From contig NW_006768784.1 in assembly GCF_000204055.1 (NCBI RefSeq), positions 62,001 through 126,000 of the forward strand: 64,000 nucleotides of DNA. The letters are read 5' to 3'. A program made the translations under genes and the position numbers. The stretch is from Melampsora larici-populina 98AG31 (lineage: Eukaryota; Basidiomycota; Pucciniomycetes; Pucciniales; Melampsoraceae). This document shows positions 24,883 to 36,811 of the stretch, piece after piece (within the stretch, counting starts at the first letter, position 1; each line of letters opens with the position of its first letter). The notes below the pieces were generated by a model, which was not told where the DNA came from, did not search any database, and worked only from the letters and a program-made list of their open reading frames with translations.

Positions 24883-26115
24883 AGAGCGCGTTCACTTAAG
24901 CGCTTTTTCCTGAGAAATTGCTTTCTTGAATGTCAAGAAACCACATTCTGTGAAAAGCGTTTGATTTCTTAAATACAAGCATTTTAAAAATCAGAAAATG
25001 CTTACAAAAAGCGATTTTTTGGGACTTTTCAAGAATTTGCTATTATCGAATTCTTCCCTTTAGAAATCGCATTCTGTGAATCCTTTCTCAAGCTGGTGAA
25101 ATTTCTCAAGGCACCTTCCACCGTACGGAACCCCTCCAATCTTGATCAAGTCCCATCCATCGCACCAACCTATGAAAATCCAACATCCACCACACTCATC
25201 AAAAGCCATCTTCAATCACCGTCCTCAATCGATCTCATCCTCAATTATACTTATCAATATCTTGCTCATTTGATTCTTGCCTCAAGTCAAATTCACACAC
25301 CTAAATCAAAATCAAAATCAACCTCGACCTCAGTCAACAAATCAATCAAAGTCAACAAACCAGTCGAAGTCAAAGAAAACAAGATCAAAGCCAATGAACA
25401 AGTTGACCGATACACATTGAAGTCAATCAACAAACATATCTATACTGCTTATGATGATACAAAATGTACTATGAAGTGACTAAACGCACGCCAAGTTCAT
25501 GCTTTTAATATGACAATGAAATCAATATCAATACAAACAACAACAATGGAGGATCTCGACCATTTGCTTTGGTAATGGGTCAATTTAATCATTTCGTAGC
25601 CTTTTTGTAGAGACATCTGATCTTTGTCTTCTCTTTTCTATTCAGCTCATCTTGTTTGGTATCGTTTCTTTTTATGTAGATGACTTTTTTAATAATTTAT
25701 TTTGATTTAGATACTCAACTTCAATCCATACTGAAGGGAGGGAAATCTTTCCGAGTCTATCACATTGTGTATTTATAGATCTTACCAATGAGAATCGTTT
25801 GAACCATCATTCCGAGATATATGTAGAGAGTGCTTTGAATAATATATATGGATTGGCCCAATGAGATACAGAGGAAGCTTTCATGAAGGTGTGATCACCT
25901 TTGACCTTCTACAGCTTCCATTATCAAATGAGAAAGCGATTGATCTGATCAACAGACGAATTCCGTCCTTAACTTGACTTTAAACAAACGCTTCATGACC
26001 ACTTTTGTCATGAAACGTGAAATTTCGTTTTTTGTACAAAAATCGCTTTTCTACATGTAGAAAAGCCCTGTCCCTGAATGTGATTTCACGAAATCGCGGC
26101 TAAGTGAACGCGCCC
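24883..26115. mobile_element. longer inverted-repeat element of the GGGCGCGTTCACTTA family
   Basis: Left end near GAGCGCGTTCACTTAAGC and right end GCTAAGTGAACGCGCCC are inverted copies of each other, and both resemble the ends of the 143-145 bp elements at 26779 and 30461. The interior (about 1.1 kb) differs from those short copies and contains an open frame at 25096-25479 that reads as Ser/Thr/Lys-rich protein with no known domain, perhaps captured host sequence. Subterminal A/T-rich segments are also inverted. Target duplication is unclear (TGA versus TTA). Confidence 0.6.
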
Positions 26116-26778
26116 TTAGTGTCAGTGTCACTGAATGATTCATTAGCTATAGACCTGACACTCTCTGAGCTCATGGGAATGGATTTTCCTCCAAATAGAA
26201 CTTTAAAAATCTTTACACATCATCTTCTGGGGTTTGTGAAAGTTTTGTGGTCAGTTTGAATTCTTTTACAAACATAGACCATCTGTTCAGGCTCTTCACA
26301 GATTAAATACTCTAAAGGATGAATCTCAACTTTTAACCCTAGCAAGTATCTTATTACAAGACAAAATTCCAATTGTTTTCAAAAGGAATTTGAGGATCAG
26401 AGTATAAGAAGCTTGAAGGATAATCACAGTACTCAAAGCTTTATATACTTTTCCATGTATAACTTTTTTGTTCTTTTTTGCAGCTAGAAATGACCCAGAA
26501 AAAGTATGTTGTTCAAATGAAGCTCAAAAATGTGTACTTTTAAGCCAAAAACATATTTTTTCCAGCTAGTCGTGTATAATTGTGAAAAAAGCAAAAAAAA
26601 AAAGATTATCATCATACAATACTCTCAAACTGTATAAGTATTTTCATCAAAAAAAAAAAAGTTTCTTTTTCCATCTGCAAGGATTTAAACAATTTGTTTT
26701 ACTCTTTTCAGAAATAACTTACAAGTTTTCTTTGAAAAACTCTTCCTAAGTATATTAAACTCAATGAGGTGAATATAA
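26116..26778. other. intergenic, A/T-rich
   Basis: Several A runs (near 26595 and 26650). No gene or repeat recognised between the two inverted-repeat elements. Confidence 0.55.
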
Positions 26779-26923
26779 GGGCATGTTCACTTTAGCAGTT
26801 TCTGCTTAGAAATCACATTCTGCAAAATTTAAAGTGTCTATTTGATAGTGCATGTCTCATTTTCATATTAAAAAATTCACAGAATGTGATTTCTGTTCAG
26901 AAATTCCTTAAGTAAACACACCC
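26779..26923. mobile_element. MITE, 145 bp, GGGCATGTTCACTT ends
   Basis: The ends GGGCATGTTCACTT and AAGTAAACACACCC are imperfect inverted repeats, and the inner AGAAATCACATTCTG / CAGAATGTGATTTCT pair extends the palindrome. It is flanked by TAA on both sides (26776-26778 and 26924-26926), a 3-bp target duplication of the PIF/Harbinger type. A sister copy is at 30461-30603. Confidence 0.8.
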
Positions 26924-27322
26924 TAAATGTTCCAAGATTTTTGAATGAAAGCTTTATAAAAAAGATAAATGAATGAATGAATTAAAAATGTTAAATAAGT
27001 CAAAAAAGATTGTCAAAAAAGGATATATAAAAAAAATCTCAAAAAAATCTATTAAAACATGTAATTAACAAAAAATAAGAGAGAAATCAATATTGTATGT
27101 ATATAAACCTGAGTTTTTTTCCTTTTTCCTTTGGTTTAAGATCCCCACAATTTTTTTTTCATAGTTTCAAGATGATGAAATTTATCTTAATAAGATAAAG
27201 TAAACCTCATTGATGATGAATGAGAAGAAAAGAAAAGAAAAGAACATCCGATTTACAAATAAAAAAAGACACAATGCTTCAAAATTCAAACTTTGCTAAA
27301 CAGGAAAGGAAAAACCCTTTTC
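26924..27322. other. intergenic, A-rich
   Basis: A-rich sequence downstream of the NOX gene; no gene recognised. It probably contains the NOX 3' untranslated region and polyadenylation site. Confidence 0.55.
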
Positions 27323-29581
27323 TCAAAAATTCTCTTTACCTAAACAAAATTTCAGAAAAAAAAAAAGAAGATCAGTATAAGTCGATTTTTCAAAACACAC
27401 ACACACACACTATCAAAAATCAAAGATCTTAACGAACCCCAAAAGAATCGAGTATCACCATCTTCACCTCCAGTCCATTTATTACATTGTAAATGTAATT
27501 GATGTCCTAATGGTCCAGGTCCACAAAAGAAAACACCAACATCAGTAGCCGGATGTCTTTCTCTAACCGAATTAAAAACACCTAACACCATCCAAAAGAA
27601 TCAAAGTCAGTTTGATGATGATGATGATCATGTAAGGAAAAATGATCAATTAAATAAACCCGGGAAAATAACCACTTACGATCCCAATTCGGTCGACCAT
27701 AATGAGTAGGAGATCTTAGATGAGTAATCGCATCTCTACCACCCCCAACATCCGAAACAATAATATTATTAATCACATCATCCTTCAATTTCTGTGTGAT
27801 ATAAGTATGTAATTCGACTCTTCCTTCTAAATCTTGTTCTTCAATGGCTTGTAATAAAGATTTAAACCATTCAAACGAATCGAAATCTCGACAAACCCAA
27901 AAGAAATAAACCTTTTGTAATCGAGTTTGTTGTTGTTCTGATTTCGATGCAAAATTCAATCTATACCAAATCGATTTTAAAACAGATGCAAATGGGGTCA
28001 CTCCAATCCCTCCACCACACAAGATCACAGCTTCGAATTTGAATACATCTTCTGATGCTGATCCAAAAGGTCCATCTACCATCACTCTAGGTAAGACTCG
28101 ATTAGTAGGTGGTTTGACTACTGCAGCTTCTCCACCTGATTTTTCAGAAACCTTTGAAAAATCACATCCTAAGGCTTCAGCAAACTCCGTTGTAAAATCT
28201 CCAACACATCTAATATGTACCGAAATATAATCTTCTTCTGGTGCTGAGGTAAGGGTAAATGGATGCCATTGCCAATACGAAACTTCAGGACAATTTAAAA
28301 AGATATATTGTCCTGCTCTTGTCACGGTTTTTTCTTTTTTGATTTGAACTTCACAGACTCGAGATGGATGTTGAATGACTTTTGAAACATAAGTTTTGTG
28401 TCTTGATCTAACTTCTCGTAAAACTCTTTCCCAAAGGAAGATCACTCCACCGGCCAACCAATATCTGTGTAGGAAAATCATGAACTGGTTAGTTGAAGTG
28501 ATGATTGACAAGGTAAGAAAAAAGTTTGAATGACTGACTTCCAAAAGACACCAATCTGATTGAATGAGCAGTAAGGCGGTCTATCAGGCTGAATCATACA
28601 AAACATTCTGCACAAAGAAACCGTTCAAGAGATCATCAATATGCGTTATGGAATCGTTCGAGAGAAAAAAGAGAGCACGAACCCATGTAATTGCCAACCC
28701 ACAAAGAAGACGATGAACAGATGATGAGAATACCAAAAGCGTTCAAATCGAGCTCTTCTTGGAGCTTCTCTAGCATACCAAACCATGATCCCCAAAGCAA
28801 TGGTCATGATCCAACCAGTAGCACCAGGACCGGTTAAGAAATTAGCACCAATAAAACCTACGACTCCAGTTTGAGTTTTGATAGCTAATTGAGTAAAGTT
28901 GGCCATATGAGCAGCAATATGAATAGCCGTAAAGAAAGCTAAAGCGAAACCTGTGAATTTGTGAAAGGTGATATTCTTCTCAAATGGGATCACATGGTTT
29001 AAAGCTGATCTTCTTAATAAGGTAATAAAGTTTCGACAAACTGGTAGTAAGATGAAAGCTACATCTACGTGTAAGACTAGTGCAGCTGATCTTGCGATAG
29101 GGTAAGTGATTGAAAAGGTTGAACGAGCTTGGGTGAGATTATCTTTCAATTGGAAATTAAGAACTGTGAAGAAAACCGATTAAAAGTCAAAATCAAAGTG
29201 TGTCGAGAGAGAAAGAGAGATGGTTTGAGAAAAAGGCTTACAAGCTAAAGTGAAGACTAAAAGATGAACAAAGATCCAAGTCCAAGTAAAGATCTTACGA
29301 CCACCTTCATTAACCATCCAAGATTTAAAACGAGTCCAACGAGATTCGACCAAGACACCTTTCTTTAAATCTGCTTTAGAAGTAGCCGATTGACCGTTTT
29401 GACTTACCGAACTCACACTCAATATACTTCTTCGATCATCTGCTTTTCCCATTAAACCTTGTAATCTAGATTTCTCACTTTCATTTCTTCGTAAGTAAGA
29501 TGGATTAGATGCCGTATTACTCACTCCTGGTGTTAATGGGATTTGATCATCTAAATCTTGGTCTTGGTTTCGATATGCCAT
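27323..29581 (-). CDS. NOX: NADPH oxidase catalytic subunit (NoxA/NoxB type)
   Basis: Six minus-strand exons: 29242-29581, 28683-29163, 28539-28607, 27680-28464, 27438-27581 and 27323-27339, phases 1,2,2,1,1; 611 residues. A polar N-terminal extension of about 85 residues is followed by six membrane segments. Haem ligands are seen in FHKFTGFALAFFTAIHIAAH and in SHHLFIVFFVGWQLHG. The FAD site is HPFTLTSAPEED; the NADPH sites are CGGGIGVTPFASVLKS and FFCGPGPLG. The chain ends in the canonical FWGKENF only if the 17-nt last exon (codes KENF) is spliced in. Role: transfers electrons from NADPH through FAD and two haems to oxygen, making superoxide for fungal development and infection structures. 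The N-terminal extension favours NoxB over NoxA, but this is inference. Confidence 0.93.
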
Positions 29582-30207
29582 TTTTGGATTGAGATTTGAA
29601 AAGATGTTTTGATGTTGGAAAGAGATGCTGAACCTGCAGCAGCTAGGGATATATAATGAGAGTTGATATGATGAGATTTTGGGAGAAGTGATGTGAATGG
29701 GAATGTTCAATAGTAAAATTGAACTGAAGTGCTGATTTGAATTTGGCTTCGATTTGAAGTTCAGTTCGTTCGTTCGGTTTGATTTGAGTTGGTAGTTTGG
29801 TCTGGTCTGGTCTGAATCGGTTGGTTGAGTTGGTTGGTCCTGTTCGATGGAGATTGGATATATTCAACCGTTCATCAGTCATCAGCTTCATGAGATGATG
29901 AGTGGTTGAATTTGATATGAGGCTCTGAGACTGTAGTATGACCAATCTTGTACGTACCAATACATATTCCAACTTCTTCAGACTTCTCATTCAAATTTCC
30001 AATATCAAAACTTGATCAGCTCTATGCCATAAAATACTAAGGACCACTGTGAGTCGTGGCCAGATCACAATTCAAATCAGAAATGGATTACTCTGAACAA
30101 TTGAGATGTAAAAAATTCCTCACATTTCAAGCATCCCAGTGGCAAGCAGAATAAAATGGTCAAGATTCCTCAATAATCACAAAGTAGCAAAGTAGAAAGT
30201 CTATGTA

Positions 30208-30296
30208 CAGTCGATTTCAGAAAGCTTGGAAACATTTGCCCGCCAAATTTGAGCAAATTGGCGCGGAATTCTTTCCAAGCTCTGTGCAATTGACTG
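30208..30296. mobile_element. 89-bp palindromic MITE, TA target site (copy 1)
   Basis: Starts CAGTCGATTTCAGAAAGCTT and ends with the inverted AAGCTCTGTGCAATTGACTG. It is flanked by TA on each side, as in Tc1/mariner insertions. A second copy of exactly the same length is at 63332-63420. Confidence 0.8.
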
Positions 30297-30460
30297 TACA
30301 TACATAGCTCCAGTGTACGAGTTACAAAATGCAGTTCAAATCCCCTTTGAATTTCTTCTTTCTAGAAATATGAATGCACATTATCTCATTCGAGAATAGA
30401 GTAAAACAATTTTTTTATAATTTGGATTGGATTGAATTATTGGAATTTATTGAGATTGAA

Positions 30461-30603
30461 GGTTCCTTCACTTAAGCAATTTCTTGGGAGAAATCACATT
30501 TTGCAAAAAGTTAAAATGTCTATTTGGTGGAGCATGTTTTTTTTTGGATTAAATAATTCACAGAACGCGATTTCTGGTCAGAATTTCCTTAAGTGAACGC
30601 GCC
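30461..30603. mobile_element. MITE, 143 bp, GG(T/C)..TTCACTTAAG ends
   Basis: Inverted ends GGTTCCTTCACTTAAG and CTTAAGTGAACGCGCC, with inner GAGAAATCACATTTTG against CAGAACGCGATTTCT. A direct TTGAA lies on each side (30456-30460 and 30604-30608). Same family as 26779-26923 and the ends of 24883-26115. Confidence 0.8.
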
Positions 30604-31177
30604 TTGAATGTGTCGGTAAACTAATAGTTTGTGGTACCAATGGAAAACCATCGTAAGTGAAGAACTCAAGGAGTGCTGTACAATTTCTTTGAGTCTCTTA
30701 TATCCTCATCTCTCAATACATATCCATCTGAACCTCCAAAAAAAGGCAGGCATCAAATTCTCTAATCAAAGTGTATCCATTCATTCAATGAAGTGTTATA
30801 ATTTTGGAAAGATCTTCTCATTCATCTCAAGCCTAACTTATACAAAAAAAACCAAAAGAAGTTTACATAGGAATTCATCAATACTAAAACAAAAGCTCAA
30901 TAGAAATCAAAAAAAGAGGAATAAGGATCCTTTAATTGATTTTTTTTTAAAATTCAAAGATGGTTTAGTTAATCTTCAAAACCTCATGATTATATAAATC
31001 TAATCAAAACAACAACTTGAATCAATATTTTCTTATCTTTTTTTTTGAAAAAAAAATCTCTGTTTTTTATATTTCAAAAACCCCCATTTCCTTCAACTAT
31101 TTATGTATACAACTGATATCCCACCAGGGTAGAGAAGAAAATATAACCTCTTCAAATGTTAAATAAATTCCTTAAAC

Positions 31178-33220
31178 CTATCCATCTTCAACAGCTTCAC
31201 CTTCATCCCAACCCAATCGATTTCCTTTCAAACAACAAGATCCAGATCGATTCCTATTAATTAATTCTTGATGATCTTCAATACATCCTTTAATCTGTAA
31301 ATTCAAAAACTCATCATCTTCTCTATCCATTGCTTCTTTAATAGCTCTACCTTTTAATCCTAATCCGATTCCAGTTGTGATCGATTTAGATGGTGGACAT
31401 TCAGGTCTTCTTAATCCTTTTTCTTCATTCAATCGATGTGATAATGCAATCTTAAAGGCATGTTCTGCACATACTTTACAATGATAATATTTTAATGGAT
31501 TCGCTTTACAAATCCATTCTCCATTGTCCCATACGAAATCTTGTTTCACCGGTCCTGGATTAGGTATGTAATGTAGATCAGTAGAACGGACTGAGGTGGG
31601 TGTTAGATCTGATGAATTGAGTTGTAAGGGAGGTGAAAGACTTTTGAGTAATTGTTTTGGAGTTGAATCAAGTGGTGGTGATAAGAGTGACTCTAATTTT
31701 AAAGGTGAACGTGATTGAAGGATTGGAAAGCATCGATTAGAAATCACTGTAGTAGGCGTTTGATAAGATTGATCTAATAAATCATATGAAAGACATCCAT
31801 CTGGCAAAGAAAGGATTCTTGGTAATCGTCGATCAAGTAGGTCGTCTAACCATCTAGGAAGGTTATCTGGAGAAGCTGGAGAGCTTTTGTTCAAGGGTTG
31901 GAGTGGTAGATTCTCTTGGAATGGGATCGTTGGATAGTGAGCTTCAGTTGAAGGATTGTGATGATCAGATATACCAATCTCTTGAGACAATCGTGATCGT
32001 GGAAGAGGTCTGTGAAGCTGATGGATGGGACCAGAGGTGGTGAGTTTGGTGATCGAAGGACTGGTCCCATCAGAAGATGAAGGAGGTGTATAATCGACAT
32101 GATGCTCTGACCAACCCCATTCAGTGGTCTCTCTTAGTTGAGCATGAGCATATTCAACAGGATCGACAAGCCAGATGATAGGATCAATAGCACAGAATTC
32201 AGAGGATTGATTCATAGTTGATAAGATCTCATCAAAGTGTCGTAAATGTAATAAAGCCAAGAGTTGATGTCCGATCTGCGAGATTGAAGATGCACAGGTA
32301 TGTTTAGATCAGAAGGCCGCCCGTTCGAGATGGATAGAGGAGGATGGTTGAATCGAATCTCAAGTACACTACATAGATCCCGATCTGATCAGAAATATAG
32401 AGGGAACAACCTCATTTCTTTTCTAGTAGACAACAGGCTAGGATGGATAGTCTTCCCGAGCACAGATCATGATCTCTGTCTTGTTCGAAAGGAAATGATA
32501 GGAAGACCGATCCGAAGAAGTGGGAAGAGATTCAAGCTACAGTGTTCGACATACCTCGAGTGCTTGAGATAGAGCCACCTCAACCGGTGACCAATTGAAG
32601 ATTTCCTTCCCATCCTGAGCTGGTTCCTTTGCCATTTCGAATCGAATGAGATCCGCCCCTCCTTTTTCCCATTTGTATGACCCAGCGGGACCTTCCAGAG
32701 GTTGAAACCATAGTCTAGCCACATAGACCTCCACCTGACGATTGTAACGAGTTGAATTGGTAGGATCGGATGGTTTCTGATTGCTTAGAGCCTTGGAATT
32801 GTTTGATAACTTTTTCATTTTGTTTCGTAAGACGGATTTTACCTCTTCCAAAATATCTGAGAGGGAAGCATAAGGTCCAAAGACTAATAATCGATCAGGA
32901 GTAGAATCAAGATGATCTTCTATATCATAAGCCGCATGGAGACGTTCAGCTTCAGGTGCAGGTAGGTCAGCCAATTCGTCTGTTCTAAGTCGATCATTAG
33001 ATTCGATTGAAGGACCCGATGGATTTGAATAGTTTGAGCTTTGAAAGGACCAAGAAGGTGCTAATGGTTTGATTGAATGAACAAGATGAGCAAGATGAAG
33101 GTCATCAAGAGGAGAGAGAGCGTGTGCAGCTGAAACGATTTGATGAGGTAGCGTTGGGGTTGATTGAGTGAGCTGAAATGAAGAAGTTGAACGAGAGAGG
33201 TTCGGTGTTGAAGTTGACAT
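31178..33220 (-). CDS. unrecognised conserved-looking protein, two exons
   Basis: Minus-strand exons 32555-33220 and 31178-32275, joined in phase 0 with a GTATGT donor; 587 residues. The start at 33220 is the first ATG in the open frame. Residues 1-90 are Ser/Thr-rich and probably disordered. The middle contains a well-packed region (RLLVFGPYASLSDILEEVKS, EVYVARLWFQPLEG, then LEIGHQLLALLHLRHFDEIL across the splice) that looks like a folded domain. The C-terminal third has YYHCKVCAEHAF, a possible C-x2-C-x2-H metal site, and two more Cys near the end. No signal peptide or membrane segment. I do not recognise the family; it may be a basidiomycete-specific intracellular protein. Confidence 0.75.
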
Positions 33221-33484
33221 TAGGTCTTTCGATTTCGTTCGTTTGGATCGAAGTTCAGTAGACAAATTGTTAGAAATCAGAAATTGATGATACCATCTGG
33301 CTGAGTTTGGCTGAGCACTCACTTGATATTTAAATCTGTTGGCTATGTTGCTGTATCAGATATCTGAGAGTTTGAGTTGAAAGACTTCTTGGCATTTCAA
33401 TCCATCACTTGCTGCCAAGCCTTGACACTACTCTTGGCACAAACCCACTAGACTTTCACAAGTACAAAACTAATCTCTTTGAAA

Positions 33485-33525
33485 CAAACAGGAGAGTAGC
33501 CGTATCAGTCTTTACAGGAGACAAC
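33485..33525 (+). repeat. putative left terminal repeat of a KDZ element
   Basis: The segment GGAGAGTAGCCGTATCAGTC and what follows is related, in inverted orientation, to a segment at about 46340-46380 on the other side of the mobile block. It lies about 200 bases before the KDZ transposase frame. Exact ends and target duplication could not be fixed. Confidence 0.4.
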
Positions 33526-33703
33526 GGGAGACTACGGGGACATGCCTTGTACAGCTTGGCCTGTACAGCCTGCTTTGTTCAATCGGAGCATTGGTCGGTC
33601 TCGGACTTGAGCTCAACAGGGCCGCTCGACTGTACGTATATATTTCAAATGGTTGCACAGGCTTGCGCTCGCTCACTTCCTTCGCTTCATCCTTTTCGCC
33701 ATC

Positions 33704-35887
33704 ATGCTTTTCAAGAAAGTCTCAAAGCGATTGAAATTGATTCCAGAGATTTGGGAAAATCTTCATGTTGAAGATTTTGTCAAATTTTGCCTCATAGGCA
33801 GTGACTTGATCAAGCGTGTGGGACGTGGGCTAAGTCTCACCGAGAAAGAATCACGGATAGATTATATCCACGATGCACTCAATCAACAGGTCCCACATTT
33901 TGCTCTTGCACAAATGTGGGTGACAACGTTCCCTTGCTTAGAGAATTGTCATTCTTCTCCAGTCGATATTCTTGAAATGCTAGGATTGAAAGAACCCCAC
34001 AAAATACCCCATCAATTCTTTTTCCCGCCTGCGGAATCGTGTCTCATTTGTAAAAAGCGACTACCATTCAAAAAAGAGAAGATAATTGATGGTTATCTAT
34101 ACGATCTTGATGGAGTACATCCAATCAAAAGTGTCTCGATGCATTGTGCAGGTACATCTAATCTTTCTAGTTTTGAGATTTAGGTTGACTCATGATTTAA
34201 TCTTCATTATTTAGGCTGTAACGTAGCATTTCGACCATCTTATTATTCTTTTGCAAACACACGATACTTTTACACACCTCAACAAAAGCAAGATCGGGAT
34301 ATATTTCAAGTTCATCAACATTACTTCATGAGTAGACAGCTTGCCGAGTCGTTATCTTTTCTACAGATGCTTTCTCAGTCAGTCACATTTGTATTTCTCT
34401 GCAGGATCAAACAAAAGCTTTGCTGATGAGATGAAAAATGTGTAGTGTTTCGATATTCAACCTAGTCAATCATTACAATCATACTCATCAGACTTGCAAA
34501 GCGCCAAAATTTAGTGGAAATCAATCTTTTGGGGCATCAATGTCTCAGGAAGTTTGTAGGGATGGTCTTGAAATTAACCAGCTGTTATATCATTTTGATG
34601 CTCGAAACAAAGTTCTTGAGGTACCAACTTCAGGTCCGGAATCTCGGAGGTATTTACATGCCATGGCCGATCAGTTGAAATATTGGGCTATATCCGGTAC
34701 TGAATATCAAAATCACGCATGCGACAAATGTGTTTACATTTCTACTGACAACGAGGGGAATGATAAAGGTATGGTATACTTCATTCATATGCCTTCTATA
34801 TCAAAGTCACTCATCAATCTGATCACTCAAATATTTTAGGTATTCATGCGGTTGTTACGGATGGTGTGACCATAGGACACTTCTGTTGCAGTGCTTCGCG
34901 TGAGCAATTGGAGTCTCTGGGCGAGAAACATCCTTGCATCAATAATCTAGATAGTGTCCATGATCGATTCTGTGATAAGCACCGGGTTTCACTCAAGGAT
35001 CAATGTTACGCACAACCCTGCATTTCAAAATGCCAACCTGGATCAATCACATGTGATAAACACAGCGATATTGGTAAAGCGTTCATGCGTAATAAGGATA
35101 AACCCTATACTCTAGCAGAAAAAATGACACGAACCGGATGTAAAACACCAGCTGATCCTTCAGTCAATCAAAATGTGTGGACTGCTGAATTAGAAGACCT
35201 TGAAATAATCCAGGATGCTGATGAAACGGACCGTGCGCACGAGGCTGGAAGAGATGGTGGAGAAGGAAACAAGCAAAGTGCAGCAAAACCATGTTGTTCA
35301 AGGCGCCGTACTCATAATGATCAGCTAATCGTGGGCTGTTGCGGTATCATTTTAGCTCGAGCTACATTTTTCCGTGCAGAAGCAGTCAGCGCGGTCAAAG
35401 TAAGATGTTTTTGGTGTCCTTTCCGTGGATATGTAAAGTCTGAACTCTGTCTTTTTCTTCTCAGCAATTTATCTTAGATTCGTTCCCTGACATCCTCCCA
35501 GGTGTTGTTTTCTATGACAATGCTTGTAATCTGATGCGGCATGTTTGGAACAATCCTGAAGATACAAAATTGTTTAAGGACACAGTTGTTGCAGTTGATG
35601 CGTTTCATATGTGTTCTCATAAAGAGTCGGATCAATTCTGTCAGAATTTTACAAATCCCAGGAAAATTCCCGATCTCAAAAATGGCAACAAATGGATATT
35701 CAACTCTTCGGCAGCAGAGCTTACAAACATATGGTATGGCAAGTTTTCCTCAATATGTAGGGGAATGAATGCAATCCGATACAATTTTTTCTTAGAGGTA
35801 ATGGTCAGATTGAGAAATGCATGGCTTTCGGAAAAGTTGAGAGCTCAAAAAGATGTCAACTTCATCACAAAAGGCTGGGTTTTTTGA
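33704..35887 (+). pseudogene. KDZ transposase with cysteine clusters, frameshifted
   Basis: Recognisable exons: 33704-34151, from 34215, 34438-34768, 34840-35399 and 35465-35887. It has the CxC-type cysteine clusters associated with KDZ transposases (SCLICKKR; CYAQPCISKCQPGSITC) and a probable RNase H-like core: VVTDGVTIGHF (first Asp), FYDNACNLMRHV, DAFHMCSHKESDQFC and NSSAAELTNIWYGKFSSICR (catalytic Glu). Splice phases agree for all junctions except the segment 34215-34438, where the frame changes; an A5 run at 34434-34438 with one extra A would explain one shift. Family role: cut-and-paste transposition of large DNA elements. The copy is probably inactive, but the catalytic residues survive. 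Confidence 0.8.
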
Positions 35888-36476
35888 CTGAAAGATGTGA
35901 TTGATTGTGTTTCTTGCAAAGTCCATTTGTGAGGTATATTAAAACAGATTATTCCTTTTAATGTTTTTAGCATAGAGATGAATTCATATATTTGATCCTT
36001 TACAAACTTTGATACTGGCTTTTGTTTTCAAAAAGGAAAATATTTGCAGCAGAGTCAAAGATTAATCCCCTAAGTATGGTGAGCACAAAGAAAAGGACAA
36101 GAACAATCAAATAAATTTGACTGTAGATAAAGTAACAAGAATAACACGGAGACAAGACTACCATCCAACTCATTAATTGTAAATGTTCAGATCTTCCCCA
36201 CAGCCTCTTGAACAGCATGTTTGAAAGAAAATGCACTATACACTGACTAACTTGTACATACAAATATTTTTCTAGAATACCTATAATGATAAGTATATTC
36301 AAAAGTTGTTCCATTGAGTCAGTCTATACCCCAAGGTTTCAAGTTATATTCTCATTTTTTGATGAGAATATGAAGCTTTCATGCCATTATATTTGTGGAG
36401 AGACGAACACATGCACAAATATTGAATTGTCTGACCTCTCAATGTGCCACACTCAAAAGATTCAGACCTTTTTTCA
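35888..36476. other. intergenic inside the mobile block
   Basis: A/T-rich; open frames on both strands have no recognisable product. It separates the KDZ transposase from the convergent gene J and its repeats. Confidence 0.5.
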
Positions 36477-36600
36477 CAATAAAGGATAGACAAATAGTTG
36501 GATTTAACAATAAAAGATAGACAAATAGTTGGATTTAACAATAAAAGATAGACAAGTAGTTACATTTCACGATAAAAAATTTACAAGTAGTTGTATTTCA
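36477..36600. repeat. tandem repeat, four units of 31 bp
   Basis: Units start at 36477, 36508, 36539 and 36570. The first two differ at one base; the third and fourth are progressively diverged, and a partial fifth follows. Confidence 0.9.
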
Positions 36601-36613
36601 TGGTAAAAGCAAG

Positions 36614-36811
36614 ACTACTTGTTATCAACGAAAAAAGTGCATTTGTAGTATTTAGCTATATTTTTAGTATAATTGATGCAAGCAATTTGAAACAGATGAC
36701 CTATTCAACTAAACTACTTGTTATCAACGAAAAAAGTGCATTTGTAGTATTTAGCTATATTTTTAGTATAATTGATGCAAGCAATTTGAAACAGATGACC
36801 TATTCAACTAA
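36614..36811. repeat. exact 99-bp tandem duplication
   Basis: The 99 bases from 36614 are repeated directly after, with no difference seen. It lies just downstream of gene J and overlaps its last few codons (stop at 36800). Confidence 0.92.

Larger units (their letters stand above)
29582..31177. other. intergenic with two small inverted-repeat elements
   Basis: Contains the NOX promoter (left), an 89-bp palindromic element (30208-30296) and a 143-bp MITE (30461-30603), which are listed separately. The open frame at 30629-30997 has no supporting evidence. Confidence 0.55.

Noticed and set aside
25096..25479. 127-codon open frame inside the long inverted-repeat element
   Set aside because: Low-complexity, no domain and no neighbouring exon; kept only as possible captured sequence.
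27340..27437. Phe-rich C-terminal tail of NOX
   Set aside because: It is intron and downstream A-rich DNA; the true terminus is restored by splicing to the 17-nt exon.
33409..33771. 120-codon open frame before the KDZ transposase
   Set aside because: Overlaps the putative terminal repeat and the transposase start in another frame; no recognisable product.
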